A DNA stretch of 64,000 bases from NCBI RefSeq assembly GCF_900110075.1, contig NZ_FOCJ01000008.1:1-64000 (forward strand). Direction: 5' to 3'. A program made the translations under genes and the position numbers. This document shows, in pieces, positions 26,219 through 35,536 of this stretch. Position 1 is the stretch's first letter; each line of letters opens with the position of its first letter. Below the pieces are notes generated by a model, which made no database searches, was not told the origin of the DNA, and saw only the letters and a list, made by a program, of their open reading frames with translations. The stretch comes from Paenibacillus sp. OV219. GTDB lineage: Bacteria; Bacillota; Bacilli; Paenibacillales; Paenibacillaceae.

Positions 26219-26440
26219 TCAACAAGCCGGATAAGCCAAAATATCATTAATCTGGTTCAGTGGATAATGGAAGGTGGCAAATTGGGACGCATACATGTAC
26301 TGCATGACGTACACTTCGCCGCCTTCAACGCGGCATAGAATGCCGGAGACACCGGTGCCGTTTCTGAGCGAGATGCCGACGGGCCTGCCCATCATATAAA
26401 GCGCCTTCTGCTGCAGCGGCATTTGGCTTGGCATAAACAT
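26219..26440 (-). CDS. Small protein, possibly Sm-like fold
   Basis: A 73-residue protein beginning MFMPSQMPLQQ, with a beta-rich centre (VGISLRNGTGVSGILCRVEGGEVYVMQ) and a C-terminus HYPLNQINDILAYPAC. The pattern of a strand, a GTGVSGIL turn and an iPlnqI-like end resembles DUF2642/YuzF-type small proteins of spore formers, but I am not sure. GGAGGA precedes the ATG at a somewhat long distance; a second ATG two codons on is possible. It could be part of the spore or its coat; this is a guess. Confidence 0.6.
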   Translation of the reverse strand: MFMPSQMPLQQKALYMMGRPVGISLRNGTGVSGILCRVEGGEVYVMQYMYASQFATFHYPLNQINDILAYPAC

Positions 26441-26528
26441 GGGACCTCTTCCTCCTTCATGGATAAGAGCCTGGTGCTGTGCTGCAATTAGTGTATGTTC
26501 ATGCAGGAACTATGCCATCCGCAGCTGC

Positions 26529-27701
26529 CTATGCGTCGAGAACACTTGCGCTCTTCTTCACATCGGAAGGCCGGACATTCATATAGAGGAAGCCAGAGGC
26601 GATCAGGACGCCGCCCGCAATGTACCAAGTGATGGAGATCGACGCGTTCTGTGCGATATAGCCATGTACGACGGAGCCGATCAGTCCGCCGAGCTGCAAG
26701 AACAAGGAGGACATGGACTGCATCGTGGAGCGGTTGCTTTCATCGAGCTGTTCATTGAACAAGGTTGCATCCGGCGCGCTTACCATGCCATTGGTCATAA
26801 ATAGGACAAAGTAGAAGACCGTAAAACCAAGTGCACCGCTCTGTGCGGCCAGGACGAGAAAGAGGATGCCGAGCAGTACGCGGGCGATGAGCAGCAATGT
26901 GCGGAACGGAACGTTCAGCCAGCGTGCCACGGGCGAGGTGGATAGGCCGCCGATGGAGGCGGAGATGAAATAACCGGCGGTGAGCAGGCCGAACTGCCAT
27001 GTTGCTGAACCCGCGCCAAGGATGCCCTTCACCTGCGGCTGCCAGTAGGTTTCGAGACCTGAGAAGGCGAAGCCCCATGCAAAAGTAGCGAGAAGCAGCA
27101 TGAAGACAGCCGTTTGTTTGATACCGTAGCGTACAGAATCCGATACGAGCTGCGGGAGCTGGCGGAAGCCGTCCGTCATTCGCGCAGAGCGGGAGGTATG
27201 GACCTTCTCGACAACGAGTCTAGCAGTGAGTACATATTGCAGCATAATCATAAGTGCCATTGCGATGAAGTTAATCGAATAAATGCCTGCCCCGAAGTGC
27301 GTCGTGTAGCTTCCGAGCCAATCCGGCAATACACCGCCTGCTAGCGCGCTTATTCCCATCGCTAGTGGAATATAGATGTTCGCTTTGGCAAGCTTGCTGT
27401 TCAAATCACCGCCAGGCTCAAGCCGGTTGAACTCATCGACGAACCAGGCGTCGATCGAGCCGGAGGAAAGTGCTCTCGCCGCGCCGAACAGCACATAGCC
27501 GAGTAAGAGCGATATAAGATTCCACGAAAGCATGACGAGCACCACTGCGCCGAGCAGGAACAGCAGCGAGAGCTGGTAGACACGTTTGCGGCCAAGCACA
27601 TCCGACAAGCCGCCGGTAGGCAGCTCAAGCAGTAGCACGGCGCCAGAGGATACGGCAAAGACGAGGCCGATCTCTTGTAGATTGAGCCCTTTTTCAAGCA
27701 T
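26529..27701 (-). CDS. MFS transporter, 5' end disrupted by frameshift
   Basis: A major facilitator superfamily permease. The open frame from 27701 has 390 residues and begins MLEKGLNLQEIGLVF, which is normally the loop and start of helix 2. It carries the MFS signature GGLSDVLGRKRVYQ between helices 2 and 3. The missing first helix is found upstream in another frame (see 27702-27796), so the intact gene would run from 27796. As read here the product lacks helix 1 and is probably non-functional, unless the frameshift is a sequencing error. The family resembles drug or small-solute exporters. The substrate is unknown. Confidence 0.75.
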   Translation of the reverse strand: MLEKGLNLQEIGLVFAVSSGAVLLLELPTGGLSDVLGRKRVYQLSLLFLLGAVVLVMLSWNLISLLLGYVLFGAARALSSGSIDAWFVDEFNRLEPGGDLNSKLAKANIYIPLAMGISALAGGVLPDWLGSYTTHFGAGIYSINFIAMALMIMLQYVLTARLVVEKVHTSRSARMTDGFRQLPQLVSDSVRYGIKQTAVFMLLLATFAWGFAFSGLETYWQPQVKGILGAGSATWQFGLLTAGYFISASIGGLSTSPVARWLNVPFRTLLLIARVLLGILFLVLAAQSGALGFTVFYFVLFMTNGMVSAPDATLFNEQLDESNRSTMQSMSSLFLQLGGLIGSVVHGYIAQNASISITWYIAGGVLIASGFLYMNVRPSDVKKSASVLDA

Positions 27702-27796
27702 GAACAGACTGGATACAGGCAGAATGAGCCCGATGATGAACCAATGGAGCGACTGATGATGATGTACACGAGCAGTAATTTCGATACGGACTTCAT
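27702..27796 (-). pseudogene. Displaced first helix of the MFS gene (frameshift)
   Basis: An ATG at 27796 opens a frame reading MKSVSKLLLVYIII, a normal MFS N-terminus. After the triple ATC repeat near 27754-27765 the matching frame shifts, continuing QSLHWFIIGLILPVSSLF into MLEKG at 27701. A single lost base in that repeat would explain it. The rest of this open frame is nonsense. Confidence 0.65.
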
Positions 27797-28079
27797 TCGT
27801 GTTAGTAACCTCGCATTTGTAGGAAGATAGGTTAAGTCTACATTCCTATATCCAATCGGGCAAGGTTAAGAAATGGCATAGACAAGCAGGATTAATCACA
27901 TTAAAATTAAATAGGTATCATTTACCAGTGCGTGTCGAGAATTGCTGTCCTTTCGCAAAAAATGATGGAAGAAATGATTCATTTTGGGAATACTAACCGT
28001 GTATAAATTGAATGTGAATGAAACGTTAGATAAGTTGACACAAAAAGGCAGGAATACGTCATTAGGCGGAGAAATCTTA
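27797..28079 (+). other. Gene-free stretch before the nucleoside operon
   Basis: About 280 AT-rich bases between the MFS gene and the BMP operon promoter. I see no RNA gene, riboswitch consensus or open frame of interest. A TTGACA occurs at 28036-28041 without a good -10 partner. An imperfect AAAATGA...TTCATTTT inverted repeat lies near 27958-27985. Confidence 0.45.
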
Positions 28080-28108
28080 TTTACAAATGCCTAAATTACC
28101 CGTATATT
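28080..28108 (+). promoter_or_regulatory. Promoter of nucleoside importer operon
   Basis: TTTACA and TATATT are separated by 17 bp. They lie about 95 nt before the chosen ATG of the BMP-family lipoprotein. Confidence 0.65.
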
Positions 28109-28202
28109 TGATACTGGACAAACAAATGCTAAATTTGGTTTTTTACAAATGTTCAAAACAGGGGTTAGAAGGGAACAAAATATGGAAATGAGGAGTGGGA
28201 TC

Positions 28203-29324
28203 ATGAAAAGAACATTAACGACAATCGCAATGTGTTTGCTCGCGGTTACACTGGTCGTTGGTTGTGGCAGCAAAAACAACAACGAAGGTAACAATGCAGG
28301 TACAAACGCAGGCACAAATGAACCAGCAAAAGCATCCTTCAAAGCAGGTATGGTTACAGACTCCGGTACGATCGACGACAAGTCCTTTAACCAAGGCACT
28401 TGGGAAGGTCTAGAGCAAGCAACGAAGGATCTTGGCGTAGAGAGCAAGTATTTGAAACCAGCCGGTACAACGGAAGCCGACTACCTGAAAGAAATCGGCA
28501 ACCTGTACGATGCAGGCTACAAAATGATCGTCGTTCCAGGCTTCAAATTCGAGACAGCGATCTATGCTGCACAAGATAAATACAAAGACGCTAAATTCGT
28601 TCTGATCGACGGTACGCCGCACACTGCAGACGATACAACGCCTAAAGTTGGCACGAACACTGTATCGATCTTCTTCGCAGAGCACCAATCCGGCTTCATC
28701 GCTGGTGTAGCAACTGCGCTTCAATTGAAAGAAGGCGAAGCAGGTTTCATCGGCGGTATGGAAATTCCACCGGTTCAGAAGTACAACTGGGGCTTCCAAC
28801 AAGGCGTGAAATACGCAAACGACAACCTCGGCACGAAAGTCACAATCAAGCCTGAGAATGTTGTATACCAAGGCAGCTTCGATAACGTAGCAGCAGGCGG
28901 CCAGCTGGCAGCAGCAATGTACGACCGCGGCGTTAAAGTTATCTTCGCAGCAGCAGGCGGCGTTGGCGTAGGTGCGATCAACGAAGCAAAAACTCGCGCA
29001 GGCCAAGGTAAAGAAGTATGGATCGTTGGCGTAGATGGCGACCAATTCAAAGACGGTGTATACAAAGATGACAAGTCGATCATCCTTACATCCGCAATGA
29101 AGAAAGTAAATGCTGCTTCTTACGACATGGTGAAAGCGGAGCAAGATGGTAGCTTCCCAGGCGGCCAAACATTGACATTCGATATTAAGAATGACGGCGT
29201 AGGCATCCCTGCAACGAACCCTAATCTTGGCGACGATGTTACAACGAAAGTTACAGAAATCGTAGGCAAGCTAAAAAGCGGCGAAATCGATGTGAAAGCT
29301 GAGAAGGGCGACCTGATCAAGTAA
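28203..29324 (+). CDS. BMP-family nucleoside-binding lipoprotein
   Basis: Substrate-binding lipoprotein of the BmpA/Med/PnrA type that captures nucleosides outside the membrane, 373 residues. The signal peptide ends with a lipobox-like VVGC. The mature part shows the family hallmarks GMVTDSGTIDDKSFNQGTWEG near the start, GGMEIPPVQKYNWGFQQGVKYA in the middle and a VGVDGDQFKDG loop. ATG 28203 follows GAGGAG; the longer frame from 28149 has no signal-like start. It is the first gene of an importer operon with an ATPase and two permeases, followed by DeoR and DeoC. Confidence 0.93.
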   Translation: MKRTLTTIAMCLLAVTLVVGCGSKNNNEGNNAGTNAGTNEPAKASFKAGMVTDSGTIDDKSFNQGTWEGLEQATKDLGVESKYLKPAGTTEADYLKEIGNLYDAGYKMIVVPGFKFETAIYAAQDKYKDAKFVLIDGTPHTADDTTPKVGTNTVSIFFAEHQSGFIAGVATALQLKEGEAGFIGGMEIPPVQKYNWGFQQGVKYANDNLGTKVTIKPENVVYQGSFDNVAAGGQLAAAMYDRGVKVIFAAAGGVGVGAINEAKTRAGQGKEVWIVGVDGDQFKDGVYKDDKSIILTSAMKKVNAASYDMVKAEQDGSFPGGQTLTFDIKNDGVGIPATNPNLGDDVTTKVTEIVGKLKSGEIDVKAEKGDLIK

Positions 29325-29368
29325 TTATTTTCGAATACGCTTAGCTAGCAGCTTTTATAAATCCAAGA

Positions 29369-29394
29369 AGAGACGGGACGCTCCGTCTCTTTTT
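29369..29394 (+). terminator. Partial terminator after the binding protein
   Basis: AGAGACGG pairs with CCGTCTCT followed by TTTTT. Placed between the binding-protein gene and the ATPase gene, it probably sets a higher level of binding protein than of membrane components. Confidence 0.75.
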
Positions 29395-29451
29395 GGTTAA
29401 TCACTGATGAATATATCCTTACGATCATTTTGGTAAAGGAGCCGCAGGCGT

Positions 29452-30975
29452 ATGGAATTCGTAGTAGAGATGTTGAACATTCGCAAGGAGTTTCCGGGGG
29501 TCGTCGCCAATGACGACATTACGCTTCAGCTGCGTAAGGGCGAAATCCATGCGTTGCTTGGGGAGAACGGCGCCGGTAAATCGACGCTGATGAGCATTTT
29601 GTTCGGCATGTATCAGCCAGACCGCGGCACGATTAATGTGCGTGGCGAGCAGGTGAAGATTGCAAACCCGAACGTTGCGAATAAGCTTGGCATCGGCATG
29701 GTCCATCAACATTTTAAACTGGTCAGCAATTTTACCGTTACCGAAAATATTATTCTTGGTAATGAGCCCAAACGAGGACTCGTCCTGAACATTAAAGGAG
29801 CAGCTCGCAAGATTGAAGCGCTCTCCAAGCGTTATGGCCTTAACGTAGATCCTCATGCGAAGATTGAGGATATTTCTGTTGGCATGCAGCAGCGTGTCGA
29901 GATTCTGAAGATGCTATACCGTGATGCGGAAGTGCTTATTCTAGATGAGCCTTCAGCTGTTCTAACCCCGCAGGAGATCGACGAGTTGATCAAGATCATG
30001 AAGAGTCTCGTCGCCGAGGGCAAATCGGTCATTGTTATCACCCACAAGCTGAAGGAAATTAAAGCAGCTGCAAACCGCTGCACCGTTATCCGCCGTGGTA
30101 AAACGATCGGTACGGTTGACGTGGCAACAACGAGTGAGCTGCAAATGGCCGAGATGATGGTGGGCCGCAGCGTTAATTTTAAAGTCGAGAAGAAACCGAG
30201 CCAGCCAGGTGATGTCATTCTGCAGCTGGATGGGCTTACGGTTAACAATAATAAGAACGTGCCTGGCCTCAAGGACTTCAATCTGGAAGTCCGCGCTGGA
30301 GAAATTGTCGGTATTGCCGGTGTTGAAGGCAACGGGCAATCCGAGCTAGTGGAAGCGATTACAGGTCTTCGCAAAAGTGAGAAGGGCCGGATTATTCTGA
30401 ACGGTCACGAAATTACGAAGGAATCCATTCGCCAGCGGATTAACAAAGGGGTCGCGCATATTCCGGAAGATCGGCAGAAGCGCGGGCTCGTCCTTGATTA
30501 CACGCTGGAAGAGAATATGATCCTGCAGGTGTATCAACGCGAACCGTTCTCGAAGCGCGGTATTCTCAATAAAGGGGCCATCCGCAAATATGCGAGCGGC
30601 ATTCTGGAGAGCTTCGACGTGCGCTCCGGGCGCGGTCCGCTCTCGGTATCGCGTTCCTTATCCGGCGGTAACCAGCAGAAGGCGATCATCGGCCGAGAGA
30701 TTGAGCTTGATCCGAGTTTGCTGATTGCGGTTCAGCCGACGCGAGGACTTGATGTCGGTTCGATTGAGTACATACATAAACGGCTCATCGGCCATCGCGA
30801 CCGTGGTAAAGCGGTACTGCTCATCTCGCTTGAGCTGGATGAGGTGCTTAACGTATCGGATCGTATTGCCGTGGTCAATAACGGCGAGCTAATCGGCGTC
30901 GTGGAAGCGGCGGCAACGAATGAGAACGAGATCGGCCTCATGATGGCCGGAGTTAGAGAAGGGGGAGACCAATGA
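29452..30975 (+). CDS. Nucleoside ABC transporter ATP-binding protein
   Basis: A 507-residue protein with two fused ABC ATPase domains, as in simple-sugar/nucleoside (CUT2-like) importers. The first domain has Walker A GENGAGKST, the variant signature SVGMQQRVEILK and Walker B VLILDEPSAVL. The second has GNGQSELVEAI, LSGGNQQKAIIGREI and the degenerate IAVQPTRGLDVGS, as is usual in this family. It powers the permeases at 30972 and 32049; its stop overlaps the next ATG by 4 bp. Confidence 0.94.
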   Translation: MEFVVEMLNIRKEFPGVVANDDITLQLRKGEIHALLGENGAGKSTLMSILFGMYQPDRGTINVRGEQVKIANPNVANKLGIGMVHQHFKLVSNFTVTENIILGNEPKRGLVLNIKGAARKIEALSKRYGLNVDPHAKIEDISVGMQQRVEILKMLYRDAEVLILDEPSAVLTPQEIDELIKIMKSLVAEGKSVIVITHKLKEIKAAANRCTVIRRGKTIGTVDVATTSELQMAEMMVGRSVNFKVEKKPSQPGDVILQLDGLTVNNNKNVPGLKDFNLEVRAGEIVGIAGVEGNGQSELVEAITGLRKSEKGRIILNGHEITKESIRQRINKGVAHIPEDRQKRGLVLDYTLEENMILQVYQREPFSKRGILNKGAIRKYASGILESFDVRSGRGPLSVSRSLSGGNQQKAIIGREIELDPSLLIAVQPTRGLDVGSIEYIHKRLIGHRDRGKAVLLISLELDEVLNVSDRIAVVNNGELIGVVEAAATNENEIGLMMAGVREGGDQ

Positions 30976-32045
30976 GAAACCTCATTATTTCCCTGAGTGC
31001 AGTGTTGTTCGGTCTTATCGGGGGCGCCATTCTGATGGCGGCAACAGGGCATTCGCCACTGGAGGGGTATCGCTACCTGTTCCAGGGCGGGCTTAAGAAC
31101 GTGAGTCGATTCGGCGACACGCTTGCAACAGGAACACCGCTTATCTTCACAGGGCTCTCGGTGGCATTCGCCTTCCGAACGGGACTGTTCAATATCGGCG
31201 CAGCAGGGCAAATGCTGTTCGGCGGCTTCTGCGCTTCGATCATCGGCCTTAAGATCGATGCATCCGGTGCTGTGCTCATACCGCTCATGATCATCGCAGC
31301 TATTCTTGGCGGTGCAGTATGGGCGTTCATTCCGGGGTTGCTCAAGGCAAGATTCAATGTCCATGAGGTCGTATCGACCATCATGATGAACTGGATTGCC
31401 TATTGGACGATCTACTATGCAGTTCCTGCTTACCTGAAGGCGGAATCCGTTGAGACGGAATCTCGCGCGCTTCCGGATAAAGCAACGTTGAAGGCGGCAT
31501 GGCTCTCGGACATGTTCGGCGGTTCCTATGTGAACCTCGGCTTGTTCCTCGCGGTCATCGTCGTCATTATCATCGCGTTTATCATCAATAAAACAACGCT
31601 TGGTTATGAGCTCAAAGCGGTTGGTTTTAACCGTCACTCTGCGGAATATGCCGGTATCGGCGTTAACCGCAGCATCATTCTGTCGATGCTCATCTCTGGC
31701 GCCCTTGCCGGTCTTGCCGGCTTGGCGCAATATGCAGGTAACGGCAACAATATTCAAATCGGCGTGCTGCCTACGCAAGGCTATGATGGCATCGCGGTTG
31801 CGCTGCTCGGAGCCAATTCGCCGGTTGGCGTACTTGCCTCTGCACTGTTCTTCGGCCTCCTGTACTCCGGCCGGGGCTTCATGAACGCGATGACAGATAT
31901 TCCGCCGGAAATTGCGGATTCCATCATTGCGATCATCATCTATTTCGCGGCAACAAGCGTACTGATGAACCGCGTCATTACTTGGTTTATCGGTCGTCGC
32001 CGATCGAATGAGAGCCGTGCTGTAAGCGGAAAGGGGAAGGTATAG
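30972..32045 (+). CDS. Nucleoside ABC transporter permease (NupP/YufP-like)
   Basis: A 357-residue inner-membrane permease with about ten hydrophobic segments, of the branched BPD_transp_2 type. Conserved stretches FRTGLFNIGAAGQM and VHEVVSTIMMNWIAYW are typical of nucleoside permeases. ATGA overlap with the ATPase gene shows coupling. It forms a heterodimer with the product of the next gene. Confidence 0.92.
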   Translation: MRNLIISLSAVLFGLIGGAILMAATGHSPLEGYRYLFQGGLKNVSRFGDTLATGTPLIFTGLSVAFAFRTGLFNIGAAGQMLFGGFCASIIGLKIDASGAVLIPLMIIAAILGGAVWAFIPGLLKARFNVHEVVSTIMMNWIAYWTIYYAVPAYLKAESVETESRALPDKATLKAAWLSDMFGGSYVNLGLFLAVIVVIIIAFIINKTTLGYELKAVGFNRHSAEYAGIGVNRSIILSMLISGALAGLAGLAQYAGNGNNIQIGVLPTQGYDGIAVALLGANSPVGVLASALFFGLLYSGRGFMNAMTDIPPEIADSIIAIIIYFAATSVLMNRVITWFIGRRRSNESRAVSGKGKV

Positions 32046-32048
32046 CGT

Positions 32049-33005
32049 ATGTGGACGACGATTCAACAAATTTTCCCGTATGCGATCATGTTCACCATTC
32101 CTTTGCTGATTACCGCGCTTGGCGGGTTGTTCAGCGAGCGAAGCGGTGTTGTTAATATCGGTTTGGAAGGGCTAATGGTCATTGGCTCGTTCGCATCTGC
32201 GTTTACGATTAGCAAGCTGGAAACGAATTGGCCGGGTCATACAGTGACATCGATCTGGATCGGGATTCTCGTTGCGGCAGCTGCAGGGCTCGTATTTTCT
32301 CTGCTGCACGCCTTTGCCAGCATCCATCTCAATGCAAACCAGGTTATTAGCGGTACGGCGATTAACATGATTGCAGGTGCGCTTACTGTATTCATGTCCC
32401 GCAACATTACAGGTAGCGGTAATATCCGACTGACGAACGGCTTCCCGCCGTTTGATGTATGGGGACTATCCCATATTCCTGTCATCGGTCCGCTAATCTT
32501 CACGAAAACCTACTGGACGACGTGGCTCATTCTTCTTGTCGTGCTCCTTAGCTCGTTTGTGCTTCGGAAGACGGCGTTCGGTCTACGCCTTCGCTCTTGT
32601 GGTGAATATCCGCAGGCGGCAGAGGCGGCAGGGGTTAATGTTCGCAAAATGCGCTATATCGGCGTGCTCATATCCGGCGCTTTCGCTGGACTTGGCGGCG
32701 CCATTCATCTCGTTACGATTGCCGGAGAATTCAACGGTACGGTATCGGGTCTTGGCTTCTTGGCACTCGCAGCGCTCATCTTCGGACAATGGCGTCCACT
32801 CGGCATTCTTGCCGCGACGCTGTTCTTCGGATTTGCCAGCACGGTTGCCAACGTCTCGCAGGTTATTCCGCAGCTTGCTGATTTTCCGCCGATCTTGCTT
32901 AAGGTATTCCCTTATGCCATCACGCTCATAGCGCTCGTCATCTTCTCGAAGTCGTCGCAAGCGCCGAAGGCAGCAGGAGAGGTATTCGACTCCGGCAAGC
33001 GATAG
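32049..33005 (+). CDS. Nucleoside ABC transporter permease (NupQ/YufQ-like)
   Basis: Second permease of the nucleoside importer, 318 residues, about nine helices. It carries the family segment SERSGVVNIGLEGLM near residue 28 and the LNANQVISGTAINM loop. It starts 3 bp after the previous stop. The regulator gene deoR begins 60 bp after its stop, so the genes likely form one transcript from 28108 onward. Confidence 0.92.
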   Translation: MWTTIQQIFPYAIMFTIPLLITALGGLFSERSGVVNIGLEGLMVIGSFASAFTISKLETNWPGHTVTSIWIGILVAAAAGLVFSLLHAFASIHLNANQVISGTAINMIAGALTVFMSRNITGSGNIRLTNGFPPFDVWGLSHIPVIGPLIFTKTYWTTWLILLVVLLSSFVLRKTAFGLRLRSCGEYPQAAEAAGVNVRKMRYIGVLISGAFAGLGGAIHLVTIAGEFNGTVSGLGFLALAALIFGQWRPLGILAATLFFGFASTVANVSQVIPQLADFPPILLKVFPYAITLIALVIFSKSSQAPKAAGEVFDSGKR

Positions 33006-33064
33006 CAGATTGGCAGGATGTCTAAAGCGTCTGCGGCTTAACGATCACAGGGGAGGGAGAGCCA

Positions 33065-34027
33065 GTGCACGAAGAGCGTTCAGAGGATAAACGGGGAAAA
33101 ATGCTTGATGCGGTTCGGATGTACTATCAGCTGGATTACAGTCAGCAGGAAATTGCCAAGAAGCTGGGCGTATCCCGCCCGACCGTAAGCCGTTTCATTC
33201 AACAAGCCAAAGAAGAAGGCTATGTCATCATTAGCATTGTTGACCCGCTGGAGAACAACGATCTTCTTGCCGGGCAGATCGAACGTAAATTCGGCCTGAA
33301 GAAAGTTGTCATCGTCAACGTGCCGCATTATGAGGATACGGTCGTGAAGAAGTATCTCGGCGTTGCAGGTGCTAAATATATTGATAGTATCGTCAAGGAC
33401 GGCGATATCATCGCAGCGACGTGGGGAACGACGCTGTACGAGGTGGCGCTGGGTCTATCGGATAAGCATGTCCGCGACGTCAAGGTTGTGCAGCTGAACG
33501 GCGGCGTCAGCCATTCGGAGACGAATACGTACGCGAGCGAGATCATTACGCTGTTCGGCAAAGCGTTCCATACGACACCGTACTTCATCCCGCTGCCCGC
33601 GATATTTGATCATGCCGTCGTGAAAGAGACGATTGAAACCGACCGGCATATCAACAATATTTTGGAGCTGGGTAAGAAGGCGAATATTGCGATTGTGACC
33701 GTTGGAACACCGACGGAAGATTCCGTGCTGATTAAGGCGAATTACTTTAACGAAGAAGAGCTGAAGATGATCTTCGAGAAGGGGGCGGGCGATATTTGCT
33801 CGCGCTACTTCAATATCCATGGCGTCATCGTCTCGCAGGAGCTGGATCAGCGCACAATCGGCATTTCGCTGAACGATCTGAAGCAGAAGGAGCAGTCCAT
33901 TCTGATCGCAGGTGGCATCCGCAAGGTGGACGGTATCTATGGCGCGCTTCGCGGGAAATATACGAATGTGCTTATAACCGACCAGTTTACGGCAAAATAT
34001 TTACTGGAGCGCAATTTAAACAGATAG
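33065..34027 (+). CDS. deoR: Deoxyribonucleoside regulator DeoR (SorC family)
   Basis: A 320-residue SorC-type regulator. An N-terminal helix-turn-helix ([21 protein letters not shown], residues 20-40) is joined to a sugar-phosphate-isomerase-like effector domain with a [10 protein letters not shown] motif. Length and sequence pattern match Bacillus DeoR, which is relieved by deoxyribose 5-phosphate. It lies between the nucleoside importer and deoC, the same grouping as its known targets. The start is GTG 33065 behind GGGGAGGGAG. Confidence 0.88.
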   Translation: MHEERSEDKRGKMLDAVRMYYQLDYSQQEIAKKLGVSRPTVSRFIQQAKEEGYVIISIVDPLENNDLLAGQIERKFGLKKVVIVNVPHYEDTVVKKYLGVAGAKYIDSIVKDGDIIAATWGTTLYEVALGLSDKHVRDVKVVQLNGGVSHSETNTYASEIITLFGKAFHTTPYFIPLPAIFDHAVVKETIETDRHINNILELGKKANIAIVTVGTPTEDSVLIKANYFNEEELKMIFEKGAGDICSRYFNIHGVIVSQELDQRTIGISLNDLKQKEQSILIAGGIRKVDGIYGALRGKYTNVLITDQFTAKYLLERNLNR

Positions 34028-34041
34028 AGAGAGGTTACAGG

Positions 34042-34725
34042 ATGGGACAACAATTAGAGGGCGCAGCTTTAGCTGCCTATTTTGACCATACGTTATTGAA
34101 GCCGGAAGCATCCTTGGAGCAGATCGTGAAGCTCTGCAAGGAAGCGAGGGACAACAAATTTGCAACCGTATGCGTGAATCCGTATTGGGTATCTGAGGCG
34201 GCTTCTCAGTTGGCAGGCTCAGGAGTTGGCATTACGACGGTTGTCGGCTTCCCGCTTGGCGCGTCCACTTCGCAGGTTAAAGTGGCGGAGACGAAGGATG
34301 CGATCGATAACGGCGCGACAGAGATTGATATGGTGCTTAACGTTGGCGCGTTGAAATCCGGACGTCTAGATGAAGTAGAGAAGGATGTTCGTGGCGTAGC
34401 GGAAGCTTGCAAGGGCCGCGCTGTGATGAAGGTCATCCTCGAGGTTGGTCTGCTGACGGATGAAGAGAAAGTAACGGCTAGCGAAATTTGCAAGCGTGCA
34501 GGCGCTGACTTCGTGAAGACTTCGACAGGCTTCGGCCCAGGCGGTGCTACAGTGAAGGACATCGCGCTTATGCGCCAGACGGTTGGACCGGAGATGGGCG
34601 TTAAAGCGTCCGGCGGCGTTCGCGATCTGGAGACGGTTCGCAGCTTGATCGAAGCAGGCGCTACGCGCATCGGCGCAAGCGCAAGCGTGACGATTGTTGG
34701 CGGCGGCAAGGGCGAAGGATACTAA
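34042..34725 (+). CDS. deoC: Deoxyribose-phosphate aldolase
   Basis: Splits 2-deoxyribose 5-phosphate to glyceraldehyde 3-phosphate and acetaldehyde in the cytosol, 227 residues, full length. The Schiff-base lysine is K159 in [14 protein letters not shown], with the relay lysine K188 ([10 protein letters not shown]) and D97 (EIDMVLNVG). ATG 34042 follows GAGAGAGG. It lies 14 bp after deoR and completes the deoxyribonucleoside operon; a strong terminator follows. No nucleoside phosphorylase or phosphopentomutase gene is nearby. Confidence 0.96.
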   Translation: MGQQLEGAALAAYFDHTLLKPEASLEQIVKLCKEARDNKFATVCVNPYWVSEAASQLAGSGVGITTVVGFPLGASTSQVKVAETKDAIDNGATEIDMVLNVGALKSGRLDEVEKDVRGVAEACKGRAVMKVILEVGLLTDEEKVTASEICKRAGADFVKTSTGFGPGGATVKDIALMRQTVGPEMGVKASGGVRDLETVRSLIEAGATRIGASASVTIVGGGKGEGY

Positions 34726-34735
34726 TAGACAGGAA

Positions 34736-34767
34736 AGCGGCGGAGCTGATGCTCCGCCGCTTTTTTT
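34736..34767 (+). terminator. Terminator of the nup-deo operon
   Basis: AGCGGCGGAGC pairs perfectly with GCTCCGCCGCT around TGAT, followed by seven T. Confidence 0.93.
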
Positions 34768-34802
34768 CGACCGCGATGCTATTAATTCATAGGATCGATT
34801 TG

Positions 34803-34866
34803 TATGAATTTCTATCATGCCCCGCGAAACGTAAGCTTTGCCATGAGGATGCGTCAGCCGTTTACG
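34803..34866 (+). repeat. Conserved intergenic element, copy A
   Basis: About 64 nt that match 48431-48497 at most positions. The shared core is CCGCGAAACGTAAGCTTT, preceded by AATTTCTAT and followed by AGGATG and AGCCGTTTAC. It begins ~35 nt after the deoC terminator and ends at the stop of the convergent XRE gene. A short CC/GG hairpin and the CGTAA/TTTACG ends could fold. It may be a structured RNA or a small dispersed repeat; I cannot assign it to a known family. Confidence 0.55.
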
Positions 34867-34871
34867 CTCGG

Positions 34872-35423
34872 TTATGGATAATAAATAATGACGTCGTAAC
34901 GAACAACGTCATCACCTGTGTTGCGATACATGTGCGGCAGATCTGCTACATAGCGGACCGCATTGCCTGCATCGACTGTATAGGACGTGCTTTGGATTTC
35001 GACAATAAGACTACCGGATGAGACGAGAATGTACTCTTCCACGCCTGTACTATGCGCTTCGGACTCGTAGACGCAGCCGGCATCCATTTCGACGGAATAG
35101 ACCTCGAATTTCTTCGACGGATCGAACGGGAACATCGGATAGACGCGATAATGTCCGTCACACTCGAGCATCGGCTCCATTTCGCCCTTCACAATGACGG
35201 CAACCTCAGACGGAGGCTCTTCAATGAGCGTCGTGAAGGAAAGGCGCAGTCCGTTTGCGATTTTCCATATAATCGAGATCGTCGGGCTCGTCTCGCCTCG
35301 TTCAATCTGGCCGAGCATGGCTTTGCTGACGCCAGTCAACTCTGCCACTTTATCAAGGCTTAATCCTCTCGTTTGACGAATCGCCTTCAAATTTCGCCCC
35401 AGCTTAATGTGAATCTGTTCCAT
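34872..35423 (-). CDS. XRE-cupin transcriptional regulator
   Basis: A 183-residue regulator with an N-terminal XRE helix-turn-helix (residues 8-62, LSLDKVAELTGVSKAMLGQIERGE) and a C-terminal cupin domain for ligand binding (VEEYILVSSGSLIVEI). This architecture is common among regulators of amino-acid and polyamine metabolism. It is divergent from the kbl-tdh threonine pair, and two 17-bp direct repeats lie in between, so it probably controls that pair in response to threonine or a product. AGGAAG precedes the ATG. Confidence 0.88.
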   Translation of the reverse strand: MEQIHIKLGRNLKAIRQTRGLSLDKVAELTGVSKAMLGQIERGETSPTISIIWKIANGLRLSFTTLIEEPPSEVAVIVKGEMEPMLECDGHYRVYPMFPFDPSKKFEVYSVEMDAGCVYESEAHSTGVEEYILVSSGSLIVEIQSTSYTVDAGNAVRYVADLPHMYRNTGDDVVRYDVIIYYP

Positions 35424-35494
35424 ACTCTTCCTCCATCAGCGCACTTCTATTTCACTTATTGTAGCCGAAACGGGCAAGGATGTCGAAAAATAAA

Positions 35495-35536
35495 TGTGCG
35501 TTATAGCATACAAATATGTTGTGCGTCATAACATAC
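35495..35536 (+). promoter_or_regulatory. Two 17-bp direct repeats (XRE operator candidate)
   Basis: TGTGCGTTATAGCATAC (35495-35511) and TGTGCGTCATAACATAC (35520-35536) differ at two positions and start 25 bp apart. The second overlaps the -35 and spacer of the kbl promoter. They probably bind the divergent XRE-cupin regulator. Confidence 0.6.

Noticed and set aside
34803..34866. Calling the twin element a c-di-GMP riboswitch
   Set aside because: Only the 3' half has some likeness to GEMM. The GNRA-capped first hairpin and the GGCAAACC start are absent, and copy A is not in a leader of any gene.
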